Shown: positions 36,962 to 51,162, counted from the stretch's first letter. The stretch is 64,000 nt of DNA from Gonapodya prolifera JEL478 (GCA_001574975.1 KQ965763.1:184765-248764), one strand, 5' to 3'. Program-made: numbers and translations. Notes: a model not told the origin generated them from the sequence alone.

Positions 36962-37890
36962 AGCTTCCAAGGGCGATGATATATAACGCATTGAAGGTTG
37001 TTGGCGACGAGGTGTTTGGTGATGGAGCTCCCCGACCTGCTAACACCTCCGGTTTTGTTTCCCGCTTCAGACGTTTCCTGGAGATTCGACACTGTGGCGA
37101 ATGTACTTACCCTGCTCGTCCTTTTGACATTACCGATGGGTAATGCGTCGCGTCGCGTTTCGTTAACAATTTTCACGTTTTCGTTTATATCACCCTCCGC
37201 AATCCCCGCCCGGATTCGTGATTTCGTTGTTCTTTGTTCGCCTCCAAGTGCAATCCTTCTGGAACACAACAGCGGTCGCACCCAGGCCGTGTCGAAACTC
37301 GTTCAAGCGGCACATCGGTTCGTCACCTGTGCGGACTTCTCCGTGTTCCTTTCGCGATTTTCGTGAGTGCAGGGAAGCGTTTGGTTGTTGTTGTCGCTTC
37401 GCTTTCCTTGCATTCTGTTGTCGTGAGTGTGATGTGTTCATGAGCTGGATTGGTGGTGGTGCGGGAGCTGGTGTTGGTGCAGTTTTGCTCCTTTGAGTGA
37501 ACTTGGAAACACTCAAACAAGAACTTTATCAAACGCTTCGGTGTCGCCGCGCGGAGCCACAATACCCATTACAACTGGCAATAATTTGGACATGGATACT
37601 CGAAAACCCCAACCGAACGAACCATTAAAAGATGAAAACACCCCACGCACAATTTTCAATAACTGAAATTAGCATTCATAAAAAATTTCATGTATTTAGC
37701 AACCTCTTTGAATGCAATTTGCTTCACTTTATTCTCAAGTGGAATCGGTCGCTTGTCGCGAGCAACACTTTCCGTGTTCCAAGGAAAGGCTAAAATATGG
37801 TCCCAAGCTTTACCCGTACATCGGTGAATTCTCTGACACAACACCCCCACTTTTCCTTTCATCCTCCCCTTCTCTTCCCCCTCTCCGCCG
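36962..37890. other. Intergenic region
   Basis: Short open frames on both strands with no conserved motif. It contains the 3' flank of the Red1/ZFC3H1 gene and the promoter of the dehydrogenase. Nothing recognised. Confidence 0.45.
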
Positions 37891-38711
37891 ATGTCGTCAT
37901 CACTCATCTCCTCTCCGTCCGACATCGTGCGTCCGCGCCGCGTTCTCACGGGTCTCGTCGCATCGCCCATTCTGTCGTCCGCTTCTCCTGTCATGCACGA
38001 GTGGGCGGGTCTCTGTCTCGGCGCCACCGTCCACTACCACCTCATGGACCGCCCGTCACTGGACGCAGCGGGCCTCAAAGACGTGCTCCACTCTCTCCGC
38101 CGCCTGGGGTTCGCGGGCAGCAACGTCACCTTCCCATACAAAGAGGCCGTCGTGCCGCTTCTCGACTCACTGAGCCCCGGAGCACGCGCACTCGGGGCCG
38201 TCAACACGGTCGTGGTATCCAAAGATGGGCGCCTTGTGGGGCACAACACGGACACGACGGGGTTCGCAAGGGCGGCGAGACATCTCGTGGAGAACTCCAA
38301 CAGGGGTCTGTGGCGCTTATTGGCGCCGGGGTCGGGAAAGCCATCGGGTTCGCGCTTGTGGAGCTCGGCGTGAGGGACATTCGAATTGTGGAAGCAGACC
38401 CTTCAAAAGCCAAAGCTCTCGCGGACGCGCTTTCTGCTCGCGGCGGAGTCAATGCTTCTATCAACCCATCCCCCTCATCCGCCGTCGTCGGCGCCGCAGG
38501 ACTCATCAACGCCACACCCGTCGGGATGCGTCCCAACACATCCACTCCCATCCCCACCTCCCCTTTGCACTCCCGCCTCTGGGTCGCCGACGCCGTCTAC
38601 TCCCCGCTCTGGACGCCGTTGTTGATAGCGGCGCGCGAAGTGGGCGCAAAGACGATGACGGGGCGGGATTTGGCACTGTGCAGTATCTATGCGTCCTTTT
38701 TGTCCATTTGA
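37891..38711 (+). CDS. Shikimate/quinate dehydrogenase-like protein (AroE family), one frame break
   Basis: Stand-alone AroE-type NAD(P)-dependent oxidoreductase, acting on 3-dehydroshikimate/shikimate or 3-dehydroquinate/quinate. In fungi the shikimate step is normally a domain of the AROM pentafunctional protein, so a separate gene suggests quinate/shikimate catabolism or a side pathway. N-terminal substrate domain: SPILSSASPVMHEWAG, LRRLGFAGSNVTFPYKEAV (catalytic Lys), LGAVNTVV, GHNTDTTGFARA (catalytic Asp). Nucleotide domain: SVALIGAGVGKAIGFALVEL, INATPVGMRP, VADAVYSPLWTPLL, GRDLALCSIYASF. The two halves are in different frames; the change is at about 38306, in a GGGG run just before SVALIG. 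The d-nucleotide loop is one residue shorter than the usual GAGG. Intronless otherwise. A 17-bp gap would fix the phase but is too short for an intron. Confidence 0.75.
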
Positions 38712-39008
38712 AGGACCAAGTCGTTACAGTTTTTGTCCCGTCGATAATTTCCTTTTCTCCATAACCGCATCAAACGCCCTACCCATCTCCACCTCACTCG
38801 GCTTCGCACCCGTAAACAACTCGAATGCGTCTGCCGCCTGGCACAAAACCGCCACTCTGTGGCATTTTTTTTTGTATCCTCGCTCTCCCACCTCCCACTA
38901 GTAAACGATACAATAATATACACGACAACAGAATGAGAGCTCCACATCGCTCCCCCTCGTCTTTATGGCTCACGGGCAACGTCGAACCCTTCCCTCTTCC
39001 CCTCCCGC
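38712..39008. terminator. Convergent 3' intergenic region
   Basis: Short (297 bp) gap where the dehydrogenase (plus) and RhoGEF (minus) genes converge. It must hold both polyadenylation regions; T-rich TTTTTTTTG near 38865. No gene. Confidence 0.35.
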
Positions 39009-42000
39009 TCAATGTCCTTGCGAGCTCTCCGCGACCTGCAACTCCCTCCTCACCGAAACGGGCGCCATATCGAACGACCCTAGTCTCGACGCGTCCATCT
39101 TGTTTCCGCCTGTACCTGCGCCCGCACGAGCATGTGCAGACGTCGCCGACGATCCGGATGCCGCCGGACCGACCGCTACCGCGGACTGCGGGAGGGTTAG
39201 CTTCTGCACCAACTGCGAGCCCGCCGCAACCCCCGACAAAGCGTCGGAAACGTAATGCAGATCTGCCTGACACAGGGAGCGCAGGTTCGACGCAGCGATG
39301 GACTGCTTCAGTTCGCCCCGGGTGATGTCGTGCACTTCGATCACGTTGACTCCGAACGCAATTACGTAGGGGGCGGAGTAGCCTGGCGAGTGACAGGATG
39401 GCGAGGATTCGAATGAATTCTTTTTGGCGACGTTTTGGGGGTCCGGTACGGCTGGGGGACTCACCGAAAGCGATCCGCTCGCCTGTCCACCGAAGCATGG
39501 CGTTCTTTTTGACTGCTCGGCCGTAGATGTCGACGATCAAGCCGAACTCTGGACATGATTCGAAACGCCGAAAAGACGCACGGTGAAGTTAAGTGACTGA
39601 TTCGAACCAACGTACAGCCGCGCGCACCACACTCACCGTTATAGCACAAAAGGAAGTTTCCTCGCTCGTGTAAGCGAAAGATTCCCAGTGGTCGAAGCCC
39701 CTCGTTCTGGCGCACAAAGTCCAGGTTGTCGTCTCGGGGGTCAAGCAGGCTCTGCGTGCTGAGGTCGTCGAGATCTACCAGCTCTGTTTCATCAGAAGTC
39801 GACATTGACATTGAGAGGATCGGCGGAGGAACTTGCTGGCGGATATGGAACTCACCGAATCCGCGCGGACACCCCACGCACACCTTGGTCTTCAAGAAGT
39901 GGATCGAGAAGCATTCTGCCGGTATCGTGAACTCCTACAGATCGCGACCACATGCAAGTCAGTCAACATAACGTTAGTTCCCTGCAAAACCACCACACTG
40001 ACGCACCTTCCACAACCTCAAAGTATGCTCCATCCACTCCTCTTTCCCACCCAGGAGCGACTTCTTCTCCCGTTCCGCAACCACAGGCACCAAAACCTTG
40101 ATGGCGCACTGATATATGGCCGTCTTGACGGCACAAACGAGAGGTCTGTCGTTGCACACCCCCGCTTTGAAGAAGTTGATTTGTGTCGCTATTTTGCGAC
40201 CCCGCTTCATGTTCTTGGAGTGTGGGTGTTCCGGAGAGGGGTCGAGGATGTCGATGGGGAATGTGTACAAAGTTTTATCTTTGTATCGATTCGGTGAAGT
40301 TAGAAGCGGAGAACCCTTTAACTCGTACGGACTGTTCCACTTACCCGCGAGCACAAACACCATATCGTAATCCTCCATCACATCCACTTGCGTGACTTTC
40401 TCCGCCTGCACAACGCACACATTATGCCCACTCGTTTTCTTCCCGGCCGTCCACACGCCGTTCTCCGTCGCGAATACCACGCCGTCCTTAATGGAACACG
40501 ATCCGTTCACTCTATTCGTTGCAGGGAACGTCCCGTCTCCAAGTGGAACCACATCAAACACCTTGACTTTATCCACCCTCGCCTTCTTCTGTGCTTCGAT
40601 GGCTGTTTCCCATGCGTCCAAGTCGGCCGGGGAGTTGGCCTGTAGGACGACGCTCCAGGGGTAGTCGCCCATGAGGTTTATTGTGAACGTGAACGGGTCT
40701 GAAGCACTACGTGCGGCGGGAGTTTGGGATTTAGGAGTGGAGCGGTCGTTTTGGAGGAGCGTGAAGGATCGGCGGACAGTGGCATCTGTTGACGTCGCGT
40801 AGGAGGGAACGGTGCGTGGCGAGAGATGAATGAGTTCCAAGGGTAAGGCCTAGTGAATACAGAATTTATGACGAATGGAATTAGAACTTTCCAATTTCAC
40901 TGAATGCAAACAAGAGACTTCAATGTCCCAACCGAAGATTCCTCTGACTCACCTGTCTGTACACCCGATACAATCCATTTTTATGCTTTGTCAGCAGCAC
41001 AACGTGATCGAACAAAAACACTGTAAGCTCCACGTCTTCCTGTGCGGGCCGTTTCACAACAAGGGGACCCTTTCGGACAAGTTGCCTCCCCGCCTCTCCC
41101 AATTTCAGATCCTCCCACTGACCCTCCCTGAACACCACTTCCTGGCTCAACTTCTCGAGCTTCAACTTATTATCTGCCTCGCCCGCGCGAGCATTCACCG
41201 TGACGAGGTAGGCCTTCACGGCATCCACAACAGCGCGAAGCTGAACGACATCGGGGTGATCGTCAGAGGTGCGTTTGAGGATCGCTTCGATGAGCAAAGG
41301 GAGTCGCCCTAGGTGAGTCGTCGGTCGAGCGAGGAACGATTGGATGGGTAGGTTACGGCAAAGAGGCTCCCGGTCCTCGCATTCCTGGACAATGAAAGAA
41401 AAGCAAGGTAGATGAATCAGTGATGGGCCGGGAGAAAAGGACCGGAAGACGAATCGAATATTCACCTGTAGCCACGCCTCAAACCCGGTGTTCCTCTCTC
41501 TTTCAACTTCAAGGGCGTTCTTCGCGTAATGTTGGTTTGACCCGTATTCCACGAAGTGCTTCAAATCCGGCACAGCGTTCTGAAGGACGTCTCCGACACG
41601 GTCGACTAGAGGGCGCTCTTTTTGTCGTGCAAGGAGGCGGCGGGAAAGACGGGAGTATGTCTGAGTTGAAGGTGAAGAGTGAAATCAGTACATTTCACAG
41701 TCGATGTTAGGGATGCCCCTTTACCTGATAGATCATCCCCACGTTCAAAAAAATCTCTCTAATAACTTGTTCTCTCTTGCTCTGCCCCACTTTGGCGCGC
41801 CCGCTTCGAATTCCGGATATGTAAACTGCTTGGACCACTTCAAGATCGTCTACAAACTCCTTGATTCGTAAGACGAGTTCGAAAATTGCTTCTTGGCGCT
41901 TGACCTCATCTGCAGGAACGGTGGGAAGAATGTCGGCGGGGATAGTAGAGGTCCAGGTGCGGGGCTTGCAGATGTTAGGTAGTGCAAACAGAAAGAAACA

Positions 42001-44617
42001 CCGGACTGAGTATGTCGGGCCACTCCAAAATCGATGTAATCTCACCTTGATCGCCTCTCCCTCGGCTGCTTTGTCTTCTCCCTTCACTCCCAACGCTTGT
42101 GACGCTTTCTCGATCTGTCTCAGTTGCTGAGCAACGCATTTCCAAAGATCCACCATTGAGTCATCATCAAAGCAAAGCAAGGGAGGAAAAAGGGCTTACC
42201 TGCTCTAATCTTCTCGGACAAGCCACACTGTAGCATACCCTGTCTCTCGAGCATGTCGGGCTGTAACAGGTTGTCAATAATGTGAATACACCAACGGGTC
42301 CATCCCCTCTCCCCAGAGTCAACGACATCCCTTTGCCCTCGTCGTCCCCCTCCCCTCGTAATCCGGTCGAACGGGGAACTCCAGATTCTTTGAACTGGTA
42401 AAGCTCCGCTGGATTGTCTCGGAGTCGGTGCAGATAGAGAACATCGTGGAAGAGCTTTTGGGCGTCCAAGGCTCGACCAAGAAGAAGTGCGAGGTTCCGG
42501 TCCGTGGTGCGCATGATTGAACACAGTGCATCCTACGTAGATGAAGTTGATTGTGAGAGAATGCCCCATTCGATGTTCCATATGGTACGCGATAACGTCT
42601 CGGTTCGGAGACCTCGCTTTCCAGAGCTATACTGGTCTTCACTCAGTCTCATTGACCCTTCCTCCATTTCCAGCTTGCGTATGGCAAAGCCCAACCATTT
42701 ACTCACCACGGCCTCTCTCCCCGAAAAACTGTCGGCGTACTCCAAGTTATCTCTCGTATTTGTCCCTACGTGTACAGTCGCTCTGAACTCTACAGCCACC
42801 TTGCTCAAAATGGCGGGGTATACGAGTTGCTTGCGAACTCGGGGCTGCAGTTGCGGCACAGGAGCGGGAGAAGATGTGGGTATAGGCAGCTCCGTTGCAC
42901 TGCGCGCCTTTACTATCCCCTGGGGCACGGGGAGTTGTGCCTTTTGGAAGTCTCTTAAGCTCGCGCTGCGTGCGCCCGGGTGGCGCAAACTTGCAGTCCT
43001 AGGAGTAAGACCACGTGGAGCACCGTAATCGGTCGGTGCTGGTTTTAGATGGGCAGGAATGGCCGAGGGGGTGTGCGGAAGGATGTGTGCTGGGTCAGAA
43101 AGGGTCGATGTCCGGGGTGGGATTGCGACAGGGGGATGTGCAGGAGCGTAGCTGGAGCGTTTCGCGTGGGGATCGACGGAAGGTCCGGATGGAACACTTT
43201 GTTTCGTGCGGAAGTCCATCGGGTCACCGTAGGTGCTGCCTATTGGCGCTGTCGAACTTCGTTTGGTCCGCGCGTCTGTAGAGTCTCCTCCTTCCACTGT
43301 TCCTATCGTTGAGTTTCTTTTCTTCCTCTGCTCCGCCAGTTCGCTGGTGCGTTCACCTCTTTCCGATCTGTAGTCCGCCCACGAAACCTGGTCACCTGTC
43401 CCATCCATCAAACCTCGTCCATGGGATCTCTTGCCCGTCGAATCCATCGAACCTCCATCACCATCACCGGTTTCACCCCATCCGTTATGAGGTCGAGCCG
43501 AAGTGAATGATCGATGTATCGCGGCCGGGCGTACCGATGCGAGATTCGGGGCACCAGCGCTGGTCGACTTGGATGAATGGGATCGCTGTGAGAGACCAGG
43601 GTACTCGTCCAGTGCAAGCATAGATTTAGGACGCCGAGGGTGGGGGGTGGGCGGTGGTGGGGAAGGCGTTGTCGAAGGTACTGGCGGAGTACTCGCAGTA
43701 AATCCGGCAGAGGAGGCCGGACGCGCGAGGGGTGCATGTGGAGGGAACTCGGAGCTTTCTCTTGGTGACGTGTTGTGAGGCTCGGTGATAAGTAGTGTGT
43801 CTGGAGTGACCAGGCCGGTGTCCACTGGTGGTGCTGGCACTGAATCCGAGTGCGGGTCCTCTGACGGGCTTGGTGGAGGAAGAGGCTTTGGTCGTCTGAG
43901 AGTTCCTTGTCTGCCAAAGTTTGGCCGGGAGCTTATGAGGGGACTTCCCGATGAAGCTGTCGGAGCGGTTGAGGATGACGATGTCGTAATGTCAGATGCA
44001 AGAGAGTCCTGCGAGACTTGTCGGCGGTGAATAAGTGCAGGGGGATACATGTCTGCAATAGACGGAAGGCCGGTAACCTCTGATTCGTGGACAGACTGAG
44101 ACGTTGAAGCTCGAGAAGACTGCCGAGAGTGATCCCGAAGGGGTGGTGGAGAGTTTCCTCGAGAGGATGGGGCGGAGTCCGTAGTCGCAGAGGTGGGGTG
44201 GGAAGACTGAGCCAAGTGAGCGAGTGACTTGAGAGATTGGAGGGAGACTCGTTTGGAGTGTGTGCCAGAGGGAACGTGAGAAGATGGGACGACAGGAGAC
44301 ATGAGTTGATCGACCGAATGACGTGTAGCTTGCCCCACAGAATGCTGCGAGAGTTGTGTGTAGGATTGCGTGGGTGATTGTGGTGGCGTTGTCGAAGTGC
44401 GACCACGGCGAGGTCTTCTCCCGCTCCCGCTAGTCTTTCCACTCGAACTTCGTCTTCTTTCTCCTACCAGTATCGCCTCTTCTCCTGGCATGGGTTCTCG
44501 CTCTGGTGCTCCGTCACCCCCCGCTTCTTGTCCTTCCATCGGATCGTCCTCCCACCCTGTCTTCTCTCCATACCGTTCTCGAGTCCATTCCCCGCCACGA
44601 CGTACGCTCGCCATCAT
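39009..44617 (-). CDS. Rho1 guanine-nucleotide exchange factor (Rom1/Rom2 type: DEP-DH-PH-CNH)
   Basis: Exchange factor for Rho1 in the cell-wall-integrity pathway. Eleven exons in transcription order: 44617..42707, 42532..42200, 42126..42046, 41964..41725, 41660..41466, 41384..40953, 40849..40345, 40278..40007, 39934..39637, 39548..39465 and 39382..39009. Every junction is GT/AG and in phase: 1574 residues, no break. The first about 530 residues are Ser/Pro-rich and disordered, with Arg-Ser sites. DEP: ILSKVAVEFRATVH, EYADSFSGREAV, TTDRNLALLLGRALDAQKLF. DH: EVKRQEAIFELVLRIKEFVD, REQVIREIFLNVG, FVEYGSNQHYAKNALEVERE, LPIQSFLARPTTHLGRLPLL. PH: LTVFLFDHVVLLTKH. CNH (citron) domain: DKTLYTFPIDILDP, FVRQNEGLRPLGIF, YVIAFGVNVIEVHDI. 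Domain order and length match fungal Rom2. An upstream non-coding or short 5' exon is possible. Confidence 0.92.
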
Positions 44618-45383
44618 CCTACTCTGTGTCTTCGTCCTCGCTCACGAATTTCGTTCCCCGGTTGCCGACTCCTTTCCTTGATGATGTCCCTCGGTCGAGT
44701 GGGTTTCCTAGTCCTCGTCTTTGGTATGAGCCAGGCGATCCAAGCCCCAAACCACCGGTCTCTTGGTCCTTTCTGCCCTTATTTGGCCTTTCTTTGCCGG
44801 TTTCCCGTTTATCGGCTTCCTCGTCGGCCCAGGTCTGACTTGGCGCCTCCTCTGTTTCTGAGTGGCCTCCTCCCTAACGCGCTTTCCCTCGTCTTGGATA
44901 CAGCTCGTTCCAAAAATATGAGCTCCTCGCCAGCAATATCCAGCGATCCTTCGGAAGCCTCGGCGGTCTCCCGTGCGATATTGATTTCAAGATTGGCCGA
45001 CACCAACCTTCGATTGCATTATAAACACCGAAATTATCAAAAACAATTCGAAATCAAATGAAAATACCTTTATGAATTGTAGTTTGATCGTCGAAATGTA
45101 TTTTTAGCCGTTCTTGCACCTATTGATTCCAAGAAAACCAGTTTCACAAAGTCGACCTCGAAAATCACATTTAGGATCAGAAATTTCACGTAAAATGAAT
45201 GTGGGTCATGTGGATGCTTTATCTATATTCTATAGAGCACCTACCAGCGCTGCGTAGCGGCAGTATTCATCGTCAGAGGCGATCTACTTTGTCGCACCGC
45301 GGCGAATATTGTCCTCACGAAGTAAAGAATACAAAAGCAAAATGAAGAATTCGTGCCTCGGGTCAGGCGGGCGACGAAAAATG
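44618..45383. other. Intergenic region upstream of the RhoGEF
   Basis: Promoter side of the RhoGEF gene. A plus-strand open frame of 227 residues overlaps the GEF start and this region but looks like a mirror of the coding strand. After 45060 the sequence is AT-rich. No gene seen. Confidence 0.4.
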
Positions 45384-45455
45384 TGGAGGAGAGGGGATTC
45401 GAACCCCTGGCTTTTCGCATGCGAAGCGAACACTCTACCCCTGAGTTACACCCCT
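45384..45455 (-). tRNA. tRNA-Ala (anticodon CGC)
   Basis: Cloverleaf on the minus strand without intron. D arm ACTC..GAGT; anticodon stem TTCGC/GCGAA around a 7-nt loop TTCGCAT with anticodon CGC; variable loop of 5; T arm AGGGG-TTCGAAT-CCCCT containing the B box GGTTCGAATCC. The acceptor stem carries the G3:U70 wobble pair, the identity element of tRNA-Ala, and a 6:67 U-U mismatch also present in yeast tRNA-Ala. Position 1 is A opposite C72, an unusual mismatch. No CCA encoded in the right place; discriminator A73. Confidence 0.88.
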
Positions 45456-45469
45456 ACATTTGCTGAACA

Positions 45470-46560
45470 TTAAGCCTAGTATTGTTATTAGAAAAATTAT
45501 GTTTTGTGTTTACAGGACTGTTCCCCTGATCCCTTCTGCTCCATCTTCATCTCTTTATTTTGCCTGGCTTACACTCAGCTACTGTTGCCCGTCTAATGCA
45601 ATTCTGCTCCACTTCACCCTCTGCCAGAATGATTACCAAAATCTTGGAGTTCATAAAAAATTGCAAATAACTCAGTTTCTTGAATCCACAATTGGTCAAA
45701 GTCAAATTCCAGAGACATCCTCAAAATTGTGATAAAACCACTCTCAGAGATGCTTTGGTGCAGACAATGTCAATCCTGGGGCATTTGGAGCTGAGGATTG
45801 CTCTCTGGTCTGCAAGATGGGAAGATTTAAATGCCAGAGTAGAACTAAGACTTGTGAAGAGTTAGTCCACTGGTAAGAGTCTTTGGGTAGGATGTGGCAA
45901 AAAGAAGCAACAAGGTATTATCTGGGCGCACCACCTCATCTGGCTTGACCAATACATTATAATTTCCTCTCTCTGAACCAATTGTCCAATTGCACTTCCC
46001 CAACTACATGAGTCCCCGAATTTTTTAACCAAAAGCCAGCCTAAGATTTTCACAATGATGTCAAACATGCTTTAAAGACTTGGTCACCCATGGACAGGTT
46101 GTGCTGTTATCCTGTGTCAGTTTATATTAACCTTTGCCTTTATACCTCAACTTGGCATGTATTCAAGAGAGATATTACACTTGACCATTAACCACAATCT
46201 ACACAAAGAGTTCATCATGGAACACACTATCTCTTCATTTTTGCCAATGCTGATCATAAACCCAACCCTGTGGGGGTCTCTCTTTGCCTCCACACTCTGC
46301 TCAACTTGTGTCTCTGCAACACTGCTTTGCTTGACTACAAAGCTTGTGGTCAAAACCAGTCTAGTTGACTGTACCCCTGAGGAACACCTTTGGGCACTTG
46401 TTGAAACTAAATATTTGCTTTGCCAATATGTTTCAGTGACAATAACAAAATATATCATTAGATTGCCCACCACCAGCTGAAAGCTGCATGGAGAAGTTTG
46501 CAATGGAATGGACTTCTGCACAAACCATTTCAACGAGCAGATATAGTCCTTGTAAAAACT
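45470..46560. mobile_element. AT-rich, CpG-depleted block of unknown origin (probable transposon relic)
   Basis: About 1.1 kb with very few CG dinucleotides and many TG/CA, between a tRNA gene and a truncated transporter. Open frames are short (longest about 165 residues, minus strand, 46147-46644) and show no motif I recognise. The composition matches the Harbinger tract at 25-29 kb, which suggests an old repeat. No terminal repeats found by eye. Confidence 0.4.
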
Positions 46561-46722
46561 CCTGTTTGATAATGGCTGTGAGGAGGACGGCTTCAAAGCA
46601 GGACACCGCACAAGATGCGACGGTGAGTTCTTGAGAGGTGTCACTACAATAGTCGAGCGTCTAGTTCATGGCTTGTCTATGTTCTTATTGATCAGACTCC
46701 CTCTTCTCCTTCGTCTCTTCGC

Positions 46723-47513
46723 ATGTTCTCCAATCTCCTTCGTAACCCTCTCTTCGTACTTATTTTTGCGTCACCCATGTTGTGTGGGTGGAGTTTCTTT
46801 GCACCTCAGTCCTACGTGCCCCAAGCGCTTGCAGATGGGGGATACTCATCAAGCGTGGGAGCTGGGATGGTGGCGGCAATTGGAGGTGTCAACATGATTG
46901 GTGGGTCTTGTGGGGTTGTCTTTTGAGGGCTGTAATATGCATAATTCAACGTTTTCAACGCGCCAGGGCGAGTCTTCCAAGGTCACCTTCTCGGAACCCT
47001 CAACTCACATCTTTTTGAGCAACCGCATCTGCGCATCACCGGTCTTTCAGCGCTTGTCTTTTGGCTCTCGGGACCAACTCATATTGTCACTGTATCTTTG
47101 ATGGCATTCTTTTGGGGCTATGCAAATGGCGGGGTGATTGTTGCGCTACCCATTGTGGCAGGGACTTATTTCCCCCCGGAGCACGCGGGTTTGGTCACAG
47201 GAGCACTGTTCAGCGGCTTGTGAGTTGTTTACGGCTAGAAGTGACAATTCTGACCGCAAAGTACTTGTAGCTAAAACGCACCACTCCCGTTCAGTTTTAT
47301 CCCCGACATGGTAGGGCCCATTGTAGCAGGCGCCATTGTGGACGCCTACACACATAAACCACTGATAGTACCTCTACAGAGCCAATTCGAGTGGGAACGT
47401 TGTGGCAACCGCTGATTATTTATGTTGGTGCTATGTGGATTTTGGGTGCAATTCTACTGGTTCTCGCGCGTCGACATGTTTTGGGGAACTGGAAAATTCG
47501 AGTGAAACTGTGA
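46723..47513 (+). pseudogene. MFS transporter (monocarboxylate-transporter-like), 5'-truncated
   Basis: C-terminal half of a 12-helix MFS permease of the MCT type. Pieces: FVLIFASPMLCGWSFFAPQS, then after an intron starting GTGGGT near 46900 GRVFQGHLLGTLNSHLFE, ALVFWLSGPTHIVTVSLMAF, FWGYANGGVIVALPIVAGTY, FPPEHAGLVTGALFSGL, then FIPDMVGPIVAGAIVDAY and IIYVGAMWILGAILLVLARR. The first six helices are missing; the CpG-poor block lies there instead. Membrane protein; a substrate cannot be assigned. It is likely a fragment, unless a 5' exon lies farther upstream than I can detect. Confidence 0.6.
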
Positions 47514-47687
47514 GTTCAGAGCTGTATAATTTAATTATTGCCCACAAGCAGCATGCCAAACACTTCATAGATGTATAGATACTCTAAACAGTCGACCATT
47601 AGAGAGATATGAGTGGCGAGCGAAAAGGGGAAGATTCAGAAAGCTTTCCGATGATGCGAACCAATAACTCACTTACCTCGCACCGTC
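47514..47687. other. Convergent 3' gap
   Basis: 174 bp between the MFS fragment and the convergent carboxylesterase. No gene. Confidence 0.35.
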
Positions 47688-49869
<2,182 letters not shown>

Positions 49870-50379
49870 CTTTGAACAGGCTTGGGGAATGATAGATTTT
49901 TAAAGCCGTGGTCAGTTTCGAGAACACTTCTCCCTCCAATCTTGGAAAACGCAGCTGGTCCGGTCCTCTCACCATTTCAATCGACATCGTATATGGCGCG
50001 CAGAATCGTTCTCTGTCCCCCGATCTCTAAGTACCTTCGATATTTCTTCCAACAACCACCAACAGCAAACGTCCCCTCGCCGATGCCAGACTTGTTGTCA
50101 CCTCGCTCTGGGGGGGAGGGGGGGGGGAGGAAATGGGTGGCCTCCCGAAATCTTGGACATCACGGGAAACACAGTTCGCGGGGAGGACGCAGGGCTCGAC
50201 TGGAGCCAAAAATTTCAACTCTCTAAATCGATAGAATTCGTCGCGGGGAGCTCCAACTCTTCCCGCGGGCTTCACGGGCAGAAGTGTTGGTGCCAACTTT
50301 ATCAATTGGGCGAGCATCAACTCTATCTGGTTCGCGCCCGGCCTCCGCTTCTCCTGGGTTGGGTATAAGCCCTGTTTAG
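49870..50379. other. Divergent promoter region
   Basis: Separates the divergent carboxylesterase and HNH genes. It contains a run of G (about 50110-50130). The first exon of the HNH gene must lie in or near it, but I could not fix it. Confidence 0.4.
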
Positions 50380-50945
50380 GGTGGCAGTGGAACGGGCTCA
50401 AGAAGCAAAACACTCCGTGAGCTTCTCCTTCAACGAGATCGTCGCTGCGTCGTTACTGGCGTGACATCTCTCAGCCGGTTAAAGGCATGTCACATCATTC
50501 CGTACTCCGCGCGAAACGGCCTCCACAACTTCCCCAGTGATGTTCGAGAAGCACTTGTGGGAAACATCGGTGGTGTTGATGGAGTTCGAAATGGGCTGTT
50601 GATGACCGAAATGCTCAACACTGCCTTTGATAATTTGGAGGTTACGTTGGTGCCGTACTGGACTGGTGGAGAAGCGAGCGAGTATCGGCTGTTTGTGGTG
50701 GTACCCGATGCCACAACAACGAAGCTCCACGGTGCAAAAGTATTGTGCCCGATGGCACCGATGCGTACTGCGAACCTTTGGCCAATCAGTTTCCAGATCC
50801 CGCCTTATTCCGCTTCCACTTCATATGTGCGATGGTACGACATTGCAGAGGGGAGATTACCCACCTGGAAGATCTCTCGAGAGATGAGGTCACTGATTTG
50901 AAAGTATCCGGTGCTGGTGATGGGGAAAACTTTACAGATGGTTGA
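50380..50945 (+). CDS. HNH_2-domain protein (fungal HNH endonuclease-like), 5' exon not found
   Basis: Fungal HNH_2-type protein. Exon 50380..50739 and exon 50790..50945, separated by a 50-bp intron that keeps phase 0. Family blocks: LLLQRDRRCVVTGVTSLSRL, KACHIIPYSARNG (first His of the motif), NIGGVDGVRNGLLMTEMLNT, AFDNLEVTLVPYW (Asn/His part of the HNH pocket), LHGAK spliced to FPDPALFRFHF. Such genes are often multi-copy in fungi and are often associated with genome plasticity, but their target is not known. The true start is upstream of the acceptor TTTAG at 50379. Could be nuclease or nuclease-derived. Confidence 0.65.
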
Positions 50946-51162
50946 GTCGATTATACCGCGCACAAGTTGAAGCTATTTATGTGACTACATTCCGAAAGCA
51001 CCAGCGCCGCACATCATGGTCGATGATGATTTCGAACGTCCGACATTTTCAATGTATCACAAAGATCTTCTATGAAATGCATACATGCTGTGCTTCAAAA
51101 ATGATAATAAACTGCCTCAAACCACCAGAACCGCCGCCACAATTTCCACGTCAGACTTGCAA

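Noticed and set aside
38288-38306. Intron to explain the frame change in the dehydrogenase
   Set aside because: The only GT...AG pair with the right phase leaves 17 bp, too short for splicing.
39009-39600. Separate small gene at the 3' end of the RhoGEF
   Set aside because: The exons join in phase to the citron-homology domain and form its expected end.
44378-45061. Plus-strand open frame of 227 residues overlapping the RhoGEF start
   Set aside because: Mirror of the low-complexity Ser/Pro-rich coding strand; no domain, and the minus-strand gene is firmly supported.
50735-50790. Suspected frameshift in the HNH gene
   Set aside because: A 50-bp GT...AG intron restores the phase and the conserved FPDPALFRFHF block.
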